A program made the translations under genes and the position numbers. Under the pieces are notes generated by a model. That model was not told where the DNA came from. It saw only the letters and a list, made by a program, of their open reading frames with translations, and made no database searches. This document shows positions 1 through 6,334 of a stretch of DNA of 6,992 nucleotides, piece after piece (within the stretch, counting starts at the first letter, position 1; each line of letters opens with the position of its first letter). Location: positions 1 through 6,992 of the forward strand of contig JBFFED010000056.1 in assembly GCA_041559015.1 (NCBI GenBank). The letters are read 5' to 3'. This DNA is from COMBO-56-21 sp041559015 (lineage in GTDB: Archaea > Thermoplasmatota > Thermoplasmata > UBA10834).

Positions 1-2019
1 GACACTTTCATAGCGGATTACGTCTCCAGGAACCTGACCGCTGGCTTGAACTGGAGCAGGACGATGGGGCTCACCTCCGAAACGAGGGACCACCCGCTCG
101 AGAGGGTTCTGGCATACTCGGAAGAGGGGGTCGCGATGGTGTACCCCATAACATACGGAATAAGCGAAGAGACCGGGCAGATCGGCATCGTGGTCGGCAG
201 CCCCTCCACGATACTCCTGCCACCGAACGCGACATACCTCGAGTTCACGCACTTCTCCACCTCGTTCTTCTTCATGATGACGGCAACGCCAGATGATCCC
301 GGTTCGACCACTCTGTACGAATACGACAGTGAATTCGCTTATGTCAGGGAGCACGTGATCCCCTTTGTGCCAAAGTACCACTCGAACCTGTGGAACGGGT
401 ACTCGTTCGTTGTCCGGGACGCCAGGCTTGCCCTGGCGTTCGCAGACGACCACAACGTATGGATTATCAACAAGCGCCCTCCGACCGTATACGAACCCGG
501 GGTCGACTCGATAACATACGTGAACAACATGACCATTGACAACGCGACCATCGTCGGGAACCCGCTCGTGGTCGATGGCGACTTCGCGGACGGGAGCATG
601 GTTTTCGTGCCCACTGATCTGGGCATAAGGGCGTACGGCATCAATGTCACAAAGCACAATGTCACCGGAAGAGTGTTGGACATAACCATTGGGGACCTGT
701 TGTGGACGAGCAACTACTCGATTGATGGGGAGCCTTTCGAGCCAATCCCCGGTAACAACATGCTGGCGTTCCAGTACCCGTACTCACCCTCTACCCCGAT
801 AGGCAAGGAATGGGTTGCGACAGCGTCTACGGACGGACAGGTCATTGCATACGACAGGATCACAGGCAACACCACATGGTCTAACAAACTCATCCTAACC
901 GGGATAAGGGAGTTCGACATCAGCGGGTTGTACTCATCCCCTGACTATCTCATCATGATCGGCAAGACAGGTGAGAGAGGGGTCATGGCAGGGCTCGTGC
1001 CCGAGACCGGGAGGGTCGGGAACAACAACACGATGTTCACGTCGGTAGAAGGATACATCGACAGCGAGCCGCAGTATATCCCAGGCCAGCTGCGGTACGT
1101 ATTCAGCACCGATAAGGGAACCATCTATCTGATTACCGACCTCATCAGGGTCAACGCAACGTTCAGTGCGCCGTCCGGAGGGGCGGTTACGCCAGTCGCA
1201 TTCCTTGGCAACATATACATCGAGATGGCCAGAGCAGGGAATTACTTCGGAGTGATTACCGCGGAGAACACCCTGTTCATGGAGACATTGACTGGGGTCA
1301 ACATAGCACCCCTTCCGCCTGGCTCTTACCCTTCTGGCAACTACTATCTGCTCGGCACGGACTACGAGGGACACGATATCCTGACTCAGGTCATGTTCGG
1401 TACGAGAGCAGAGCTGATGGTAGGCATCACCGCGGCGTTCTTCTCTGTCGTGGTCGGCACTATCGTCGGGCTCGTAGCCGGGTTCTATTCCGGGTTCGTC
1501 GACGACCTGCTGATGAGGGTGACGGACGTTATGCTGAGCCTTCCGTATCTGGTCATAATGCTCCTGTTCGCGGCTGCCTTCGGGCCGTCGCTCTTCAACA
1601 TAATCATCATATTCGCAATCCTGTCATGGGCCGGCATCGCAAGAGTCATACGCTCAGTGACGCTCTCCATCAAAGAGCGGTCATTCGTAGACGCCGCCAT
1701 AGTCGCAGGCGCCTCCGACAGCAGGCTCATATTCAGGCACATAGGTCCGAACGTCCTGCCTTTCACGTTCCTGTACATGACTTTCAACATATCCGGCGCG
1801 ATCGTCACCGAGGCCATCCTGGCGTTCCTGGGCTTCGGGGACCCGAACCACATCACCTGGGGCATGATGCTCCAGTACCTGCAGATCAGCGGGCACTCGC
1901 TGGACGCTCCATGGTGGCTCCTCCCGCCCGGCATCGCGATTACGCTCCTCTCGCTGGCGTTCTATCTCATAGGGCGCGCGTTCGACGAAGTAGTCAATCC
2001 TCGCCTGAGGAAGAGGTGA
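1..2019 (+). CDS. DppC/OppC-like peptide ABC transporter permease with large extracytoplasmic beta-propeller-like domain (5' partial)
   Basis: This is a membrane permease subunit of an oligopeptide/dipeptide-type ABC importer. The frame is open from base 1, so the true start lies upstream and the TTG at 46 is not a credible start. Of 672 visible residues, only about 452-672 are the permease core: the family motif GTDxxGxD at 452, helices near 472-495, 505-525, 530-550, 586-611 and 638-660, and the EAA coupling loop DAAxxxG from 564 that contacts the ATPases. Residues 1 to about 445 are beta-rich with repeats of PQQ/WD type, for example residues 271-293 with TDGxxxAYDxxTG followed by W. In the family, the first helix precedes the GTD motif, so the propeller should sit outside the cell in the loop after helix 1, which is cut off here. 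Eleven NxS/T sequons in this part fit an exposed, glycosylated domain. Family members are usually about 300 residues. The permease assignment is firm; the propeller role (substrate docking or sensing) is inferred. Confidence 0.93.
   Translation, partial: DTFIADYVSRNLTAGLNWSRTMGLTSETRDHPLERVLAYSEEGVAMVYPITYGISEETGQIGIVVGSPSTILLPPNATYLEFTHFSTSFFFMMTATPDDPGSTTLYEYDSEFAYVREHVIPFVPKYHSNLWNGYSFVVRDARLALAFADDHNVWIINKRPPTVYEPGVDSITYVNNMTIDNATIVGNPLVVDGDFADGSMVFVPTDLGIRAYGINVTKHNVTGRVLDITIGDLLWTSNYSIDGEPFEPIPGNNMLAFQYPYSPSTPIGKEWVATASTDGQVIAYDRITGNTTWSNKLILTGIREFDISGLYSSPDYLIMIGKTGERGVMAGLVPETGRVGNNNTMFTSVEGYIDSEPQYIPGQLRYVFSTDKGTIYLITDLIRVNATFSAPSGGAVTPVAFLGNIYIEMARAGNYFGVITAENTLFMETLTGVNIAPLPPGSYPSGNYYLLGTDYEGHDILTQVMFGTRAELMVGITAAFFSVVVGTIVGLVAGFYSGFVDDLLMRVTDVMLSLPYLVIMLLFAAAFGPSLFNIIIIFAILSWAGIARVIRSVTLSIKERSFVDAAIVAGASDSRLIFRHIGPNVLPFTFLYMTFNISGAIVTEAILAFLGFGDPNHITWGMMLQYLQISGHSLDAPWWLLPPGIAITLLSLAFYLIGRAFDEVVNPRLRKR
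2013..2019 (+). promoter_or_regulatory. Shine-Dalgarno site of the first ATPase gene
   Basis: GAGGTGA ends on the TGA stop of the permease gene and stands four bases before the ATG at 2024. It matches the anti-Shine-Dalgarno of archaeal 16S rRNA and suggests translational coupling of permease and ATPase. Confidence 0.7.
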
Positions 2020-2023
2020 CACG

Positions 2024-3292
2024 ATGGCGCTGCTAGAGGTGAAGGATCTCAAAGTCCACTTCAAGATTCAGAACGGCTGGGTCAAAGCCATCGATGGCGT
2101 GTCGTTCTCGATAGACAAGGGAGAGACGATGGGGCTAGTGGGGGAGAGCGGATGTGGCAAGACCACCGCGGCCTATGCCATCACACAGCTCCTCCCCCCG
2201 AACGGGTACATCAAGGGTGGATACATCTTCTTCAAGGAGCCTCCCAGTGTCACCGCCCTCAGGGAGGAGTACGATCGCAAGTTCGACCAGAGGCCGAAGG
2301 CGAGGCAGAAGGAGATTTCAACGATTGAAGCCGAGCGCACCCGGAAGCGCAACGAGCTCGACAGGCTGAGGCAGCAGAAGGGGGATTCGGAGAAGGGCAA
2401 CTCGGCCATCCCCGAGGACGTGAGAAGGCGCCTAGAGGAGGCCGGCCGCGCGGTCGCCGAGCTGGACGACAAGCTCGCGGCGCTCACATACTCGTACGAC
2501 CTCCTGAGGAAGTCGATGCACGAGGACGGCTCACTCGACGACTACAACGAGCAGATAAGGAAGATACGATGGACAGAGATATCGATGATATTCCAGGGCG
2601 CCATGAACGCCTTCAACCCGGTCTTCAGAATCGGGGACCAGATTACTGAGGCCATCCAGCTGCACAAGGACGTGGACGACGAGACCGCCAGGAACAGGGC
2701 CAGGGAACTATTCGACTTCGTCGGCATAGCCCCTGACAGGATAGACAACTACCCGCACGAGTTCAGCGGGGGCATGAAGCAGAGGGCGATGATTGCCCTT
2801 GCGCTCGCGCTCAACCCGTCGTTCATCATTGCGGACGAGCCAACGACGGCCCTTGACGTCATCACCCAGGATAGAATCCTGGTGGAGATACGGAAGCTGC
2901 AGGAGCAGCTCAAGATGGCGATGATGATCATCACCCACGACGTGTCCGTCGTTGCCGAGGTCTCGGACAAGATAGGGGTGATGTACGCCGGCCTGCTGAT
3001 GGAGACAGGGGGCATCACGCAGGTGTTCAAGAGGACCGCTCACCCCTACACAGCAGGGCTGCTGGGCTCGTTCCCGTCGATCAAGGGCGAGAGACGGAGG
3101 TTGGAGTCCATCCCCGGCTTCCCGCCCGACCTTGTGAACCCCCCGAACGGCTGCCCGTTCCACCCTAGGTGCCAGTACGTCCAGCCGAGATGCTCTGAGG
3201 AGAGGCCTGAGGGGATTGATATCGAGCCCGGGCACGTGTCATACTGCCACTTCGCGAAGGAGCTTTGGGACAAGCTCAGGAGGGACGAGTAA
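2024..3292 (+). CDS. DppD/OppD-like peptide ABC transporter ATPase with coiled-coil insert
   Basis: This is one of the two cytoplasmic ATPases that power the peptide importer. All nucleotide-binding motifs are present: Walker A GESGCGKTT at residues 40-48, Q-loop Q191, signature FSGGMKQR at 247-254, Walker B ending ADEP at 270-273, D-loop TALD at 275-278 and H-loop H305. The C-terminal oligopeptide-transporter domain follows, with HPYT at 340-343 and cysteines C377, C383, C390 and C408 (C-x5-C-x6-C-x17-C). A [4Fe-4S] cluster at this site has been reported in related dipeptide transporter ATPases; binding here is inferred. At 422 residues it exceeds the usual 320-340. The excess is a highly charged, helical stretch at about 72-172, between Walker A and the Q-loop, that looks like a coiled-coil hairpin. 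The ATG at 2024 is chosen for its GAGGTGA site and four-base spacing from the permease. OppD or a nickel-type relative cannot be excluded. Confidence 0.93.
   Translation: MALLEVKDLKVHFKIQNGWVKAIDGVSFSIDKGETMGLVGESGCGKTTAAYAITQLLPPNGYIKGGYIFFKEPPSVTALREEYDRKFDQRPKARQKEISTIEAERTRKRNELDRLRQQKGDSEKGNSAIPEDVRRRLEEAGRAVAELDDKLAALTYSYDLLRKSMHEDGSLDDYNEQIRKIRWTEISMIFQGAMNAFNPVFRIGDQITEAIQLHKDVDDETARNRARELFDFVGIAPDRIDNYPHEFSGGMKQRAMIALALALNPSFIIADEPTTALDVITQDRILVEIRKLQEQLKMAMMIITHDVSVVAEVSDKIGVMYAGLLMETGGITQVFKRTAHPYTAGLLGSFPSIKGERRRLESIPGFPPDLVNPPNGCPFHPRCQYVQPRCSEERPEGIDIEPGHVSYCHFAKELWDKLRRDE
3278..3284 (+). promoter_or_regulatory. Shine-Dalgarno site deciding the start of the second ATPase gene
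   Basis: AGGAGGG lies inside the end of the preceding gene, ten bases before the ATG at 3295. It favours this ATG over the in-frame TTG at 3265, which would add ten residues lying entirely within the upstream gene. Confidence 0.65.
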
Positions 3293-3294
3293 TC

Positions 3295-5145
3295 ATGCCC
3301 GGGACTGAGACGGTCATAAGGGTAAGGAACCTCAAGAAGTACTTCGAGCTAAGGAAGGGGTTCCTGTCGTTCGGCAAGGAAGTGCCTTTCGTGAAGGCCG
3401 TGGACGACGTCAATTTCGACATCCAGTCAGGGGAGATACTCGGGCTGGTCGGGGAAAGCGGCTGCGGCAAGACGACCACCGGCAGACTGCTGACGCGGCT
3501 CGAGGACCCCACGGATGGGGCAGTCTTCTTCCTCGGGAGGGACATCGCGCTCCTGGAGGGCGACGACGTCAAGGTCTTCCGGAGGAACATACAGATGGTC
3601 TTCCAGGACCCCTACGAGTCCCTCAACCCGAGGACAAACGTCCTCCAGAGCGTCATGGAGCCTCTCGTGAACCACAACATAGGCGAGACGCTAGAGGAGC
3701 GGACTAAGATGGTGGCCCAGGCGCTCGAGGACGCTGGCCTCGCCCCTGCGAGGGAGTACCTTACGAGGTTCCCCCACGAGCTCAGCGGCGGGCAGAGGCA
3801 GAGGGTCTCGATTGCCCGGGCGCTCGTGATAAAGCCCAAAGTCATAGTTGCCGACGAGCCGGTCTCGATGCTCGACGTGTCGATAAGGGCCGGCGTGCTG
3901 AACCTCATGCTGGACCTGAGGGAGAAGTACGGAATCCCGTACCTGTTCATCACCCACGACATCGCTGTCGCGCGGTACCTCAGCGACAGGCTCGGGGTAA
4001 TGTATCTCGGAAGGGTGGTCGAGCTCGGGGAGACCGACAAGGTCGTCTTCGAGCCGAAACACCCGTACACGAAGGCGCTGCTCTCCGCGGTCCCGGTGCC
4101 GGACCCAGAGACCAAGCACGGCAGGATAAAGATCAAGGGAGAGATACCGAGCGCGGCCAACGTGCCACTCGGGTGCAGGTTCAGGCCCAGATGCCCCCAG
4201 GCCTTCAAGGACTGCGGGTGGCAGGGCGAGGACCTCAAGGAGTGGATCGAGGAGGCCGGCATGCTCGGACCGGGTGCGCCCCTCGGGGACGACATCGCCG
4301 CGCTGAAGCCGGATCGTTTCGTGCTCGAGATGATGCCCAATGAGGGTGCATCGCCGGATGCCATCCTGGAGAATGTCAGGGCCGTGCTGACGGACCACAA
4401 GAATGAGCCGATGTTCCAGGCAGTCGGGGCCGCGGACAGGGTGATCGCGGACAGGGTGCTGGAGATATCATGCAAGGCTGCGAGCCTGTCGGCCGAGGAG
4501 CTTGCCTCGGAGCTATTCGCCCAGCTGGAGGCAGTCATCAGGTACAAGGAGACCGACCACCCGATGCACGGGGTCATAACCGACATGCGCCAGTCCGACA
4601 ACACCATCACTGTGTCGCTGGGCAGCGGGGCTAGGGGGAACTTGGAGACCGTCGAGGCGCTCCTGGAAGACTACGTGAGACACTACCGCAGGAGGACCCG
4701 TCCCGAATTCAAGGGGGTGAGGAGGATATCTTCCGATGAGTCCAAGGGCGCGGTCGTGATAACATGCGCCTCATCCAGGGAGCCAGCGGCCAAGGTTGCG
4801 AGGGACATCGCTGACGCCATCGGGAAGACCTACGCTGCGTCTGAAAGCAAGGGCCTCGGAGGGCTGCTGATGCCGGTCAAGGTCTCGGGCCGCAAGGTGA
4901 GGGTCCGCGTCATTGGGCCAGAGGATAACTGGTCCCAGCTCGCGAAGGACCTGGAGGCGTTCCTCAAGAGCATGGCGGAGGGGGGCCTGAGGTGCGCCCG
5001 CGCGGTCTCTGGCATAGACACCAAGACCGTCAAGGGGCCGAAAGATTCGGTTGCGGTAAAGTTTAACATCATGGATGAACCTCCACTCTATGACGCCGGA
5101 GGAGGCCACCAGGTGGCATGCTACCTGTTCAGGCCAGGGCCGTAG
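3295..5145 (+). CDS. DppF/OppF-like peptide ABC transporter ATPase with large C-terminal insertion
   Basis: This is the second ATPase of the importer and should pair with the preceding ATPase as a heterodimer. Motifs: Walker A GESGCGKTT at residues 53-61, Q-loop Q104, signature LSGGQRQR at 163-170, Walker B ending ADEP at 186-189, D-loop LD at 193-194, H-loop H221, and HPYT at 256-259. The cysteine motif begins as C294-x5-C300-x6-C307, the same spacing as in the preceding ATPase. The fourth cysteine, in the canonical ending GHxVAC, appears only at C609, seven residues before the C terminus. About 285 residues (roughly 308-593) are therefore inserted inside the C-terminal motif, giving 616 residues against about 330 for the family. 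The insert seems to be two and a half tandem units of about 98 residues with alternating beta and alpha segments. The start is the ATG two bases after the upstream stop, with AGGAGGG before it. The gene ends in a tandem TAG TAG. The ATPase call is firm; the insert's function is unknown. Confidence 0.93.
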   Translation: MPGTETVIRVRNLKKYFELRKGFLSFGKEVPFVKAVDDVNFDIQSGEILGLVGESGCGKTTTGRLLTRLEDPTDGAVFFLGRDIALLEGDDVKVFRRNIQMVFQDPYESLNPRTNVLQSVMEPLVNHNIGETLEERTKMVAQALEDAGLAPAREYLTRFPHELSGGQRQRVSIARALVIKPKVIVADEPVSMLDVSIRAGVLNLMLDLREKYGIPYLFITHDIAVARYLSDRLGVMYLGRVVELGETDKVVFEPKHPYTKALLSAVPVPDPETKHGRIKIKGEIPSAANVPLGCRFRPRCPQAFKDCGWQGEDLKEWIEEAGMLGPGAPLGDDIAALKPDRFVLEMMPNEGASPDAILENVRAVLTDHKNEPMFQAVGAADRVIADRVLEISCKAASLSAEELASELFAQLEAVIRYKETDHPMHGVITDMRQSDNTITVSLGSGARGNLETVEALLEDYVRHYRRRTRPEFKGVRRISSDESKGAVVITCASSREPAAKVARDIADAIGKTYAASESKGLGGLLMPVKVSGRKVRVRVIGPEDNWSQLAKDLEAFLKSMAEGGLRCARAVSGIDTKTVKGPKDSVAVKFNIMDEPPLYDAGGGHQVACYLFRPGP

Positions 5146-5153
5146 TAGGCCCT
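5136..5153 (+). other. Short inverted repeat spanning the stop of the second ATPase gene
   Basis: AGGGCC (5136-5141) and GGCCCT (5148-5153) form a perfect six-pair stem around the loop GTAGTA, which carries the stop and most of a second in-frame TAG. No T-run follows, so a terminator is not supported; the next gene starts 45 bases after the stop and may belong to the same transcript. Confidence 0.35.
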
Positions 5154-5179
5154 TCCCAGGACAGCCACGCCGGCTCGAC

Positions 5180-5185
5180 GGTGAT
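5180..5185 (+). promoter_or_regulatory. Shine-Dalgarno site of the anchored membrane protein gene
   Basis: GGTGAT matches the AUCACC of the 16S rRNA 3' end and lies five bases before the ATG at 5191. It decides for that ATG over the in-frame ATG at 5200, which would be fourteen bases away. Confidence 0.6.
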
Positions 5186-5190
5186 CGTGA

Positions 5191-5793
5191 ATGGGCACGA
5201 TGACTGAGTTCAGAAAGCACTGGTTCGTCACATTGCTCTGCACAGTGGCGGCGCTCATATTCCTCACCTCGCTGATTCTCTCCGGCATCAACTACATCAG
5301 GATCATCGACGCGAGGGAGAACGCAGTGCTGGCGGACGCGGAGGAGTCGGCGGAGCTGGCACCCTCAGGCATCCTCTACATCGGGTTCTCGGTGGAGCTC
5401 AGGAACCCGTCCAAGGTCGATTTGTCCGTCTCCACGGTGAGCTGGTCGGTCAATGTCGACATATCGATCATGGGGGGCTCCCGGTTCCTGTCACTCGTGA
5501 CCATCTACAACAGCAGCGCCGAGATGCTCCTTGTCGAGGCCGGCACGACCAGGGTCTTCGAGTACCATGAGGGCATCTCCGACCCGACCCTGGTCTCGCA
5601 GTTGAGGGACTACATCAACGCGTCCGCGGCCCAGGGCGACACCTACACGTTCGAGTCCATCCCGTACATACACGATTTCCGGATGACGGCAGTGATAGAG
5701 GACCTCAAGCACGACTACGATTACTCAGGGGAGTCCTACCTCAACGAGATGGTCAGGCTGGAGCGCCGCTACTACGATGGTGATTACCTGTGA
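5191..5793 (+). CDS. Single-pass membrane-anchored extracytoplasmic protein, possibly LEA14/WHy-like
   Basis: I do not recognise this 200-residue protein as a named family. It has a short basic N-terminus (RKHW at 8-11) and one strong hydrophobic segment at about 11-32, either an uncleaved signal anchor or a signal peptide. From about 60 to 170 it is rich in beta strands. The stretch around 65-90, with RNPS followed by VDLSVSTVSW, resembles the opening of LEA14/WHy domains, where an NP motif precedes an alternating strand; this is a weak, inferred match. Sequons at N107 and N143 fit an extracytoplasmic location. The last 30 residues are acidic and rich in tyrosine. The gene lies 45 bases after the ATPase gene and overlaps the next gene by four bases, so it is probably cotranscribed with a polytopic membrane partner. 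The ATG at 5191 is supported by a GGTGAT site. A role with the transporter is possible but unproven. Confidence 0.82.
   Translation: MGTMTEFRKHWFVTLLCTVAALIFLTSLILSGINYIRIIDARENAVLADAEESAELAPSGILYIGFSVELRNPSKVDLSVSTVSWSVNVDISIMGGSRFLSLVTIYNSSAEMLLVEAGTTRVFEYHEGISDPTLVSQLRDYINASAAQGDTYTFESIPYIHDFRMTAVIEDLKHDYDYSGESYLNEMVRLERRYYDGDYL
5779..5784 (+). promoter_or_regulatory. Shine-Dalgarno site supporting a GTG start
   Basis: GGTGAT inside the end of the preceding gene stands five bases before the GTG at 5790, the same motif and spacing as at the preceding gene. It supports GTG as the true start and translational coupling. Confidence 0.6.
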
Positions 5794-6242
5794 GGATACG
5801 CACGGAGGACCTGGGCCGCATGCTGGTCGTATCGCTGTTCAGCGCTCCAGCGATTGCCATGATGGCCTTCGACTTCGTGTTCCCCAACATATCGGTCCTC
5901 TCCCTCGGGAAGAACATGCTGGTGGCGTTCCTGATCGCCGTGCTCTTCGGGATGCCTCCCGGGTACTACCTGAGGAGGACGGACAACGGGATAGTCACAG
6001 TGTTCTTGTACATCAGCATAGGTTACGTGCTGAGCATGGTGACCTACTCCGCGCCTTTCCTGTTCTACGACTTCAGGGTCATCTTCCCGGGCCTGTACTT
6101 TCTGTTCTTTCTCAACAGGACCATCATCCTGGTGTTGCTGTTCGTGCTCGGAGGATTCATAGGGGTCGTCCTCGGGCAGATACTCCGGGAGTCGGTCGAG
6201 ACCGAGGAGACGGCACAGTGGTTCGCGAAGACCCGCCCCTGA
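5790..6242 (+). CDS. Small polytopic membrane protein of unknown function
   Basis: This is a 150-residue hydrophobic protein with about four predicted membrane helices, near residues 11-33, 40-60, 68-92 and 97-132; the last stretch is long and interrupted by NR at 109-110, so it may be two helices. The loop between helices 2 and 3 carries RRTDNG (62-67). The C-terminal tail (133-150) is charged and probably cytoplasmic. No catalytic or metal-binding motif is visible and I do not recognise the family. The GTG start shares the GTGA overlap with the stop of the preceding gene and has a GGTGAT site five bases before it. The two genes are therefore probably a translationally coupled pair, perhaps forming a membrane complex. 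The start is well supported, the function is not. Confidence 0.85.
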   Translation: MRIRTEDLGRMLVVSLFSAPAIAMMAFDFVFPNISVLSLGKNMLVAFLIAVLFGMPPGYYLRRTDNGIVTVFLYISIGYVLSMVTYSAPFLFYDFRVIFPGLYFLFFLNRTIILVLLFVLGGFIGVVLGQILRESVETEETAQWFAKTRP

Positions 6243-6254
6243 GGGACATGTCCC
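6243..6254. promoter_or_regulatory. 12-bp perfect palindrome in the gap before the ferredoxin gene
   Basis: GGGACATGTCCC starts directly after the TGA of the membrane protein gene and lies about 80 bases before the ferredoxin-family ATG. Its position suits an operator, though one or two such palindromes are expected by chance in a window of this size. Confidence 0.25.
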
Positions 6255-6281
6255 GGACTCACGCCGCCAGGTTAGGCAATG

Positions 6282-6292
6282 GTTATTGATAT
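6282..6292 (+). promoter_or_regulatory. Possible archaeal TATA box for the ferredoxin-family gene
   Basis: GTTATTGATAT is the only AT-rich run in the 92-base gap. A TATA box here would place transcription start about 25 bases downstream, giving a leader of roughly 20 bases before the ATG at 6335. The match to the archaeal consensus is partial, so this is tentative. It would make the ferredoxin gene a separate transcription unit. Confidence 0.3.
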
Positions 6293-6334
6293 CCCCTGGT
6301 CGATGCATCGCACATCATCAGGACGGTCGATGGC

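Noticed and set aside
46..48. TTG as start of the permease gene
   Set aside because: The frame is open to base 1 and the DppC first helix is missing, so the gene begins upstream of the window.
421..437. GCCAGG/CCTGGC hairpin in the permease gene
   Set aside because: A six-pair stem within coding sequence with no regulatory context is expected by chance in GC-rich DNA.
3265..3294. TTG start giving ten extra residues to the second ATPase
   Set aside because: The extra residues lie inside the previous gene and have no family similarity; ATG 3295 has AGGAGGG at good spacing.
3612..4610. Long minus-strand open frame of 332 codons opposite the second ATPase
   Set aside because: It mirrors a strongly conserved ATPase and has a low-complexity serine-rich composition typical of antisense shadows in GC-rich DNA.
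5057..5069. AT-rich run near the end of the second ATPase gene as a promoter for the two membrane genes
   Set aside because: It lies inside coding sequence more than 120 bases before the next start and matches the archaeal TATA consensus poorly.
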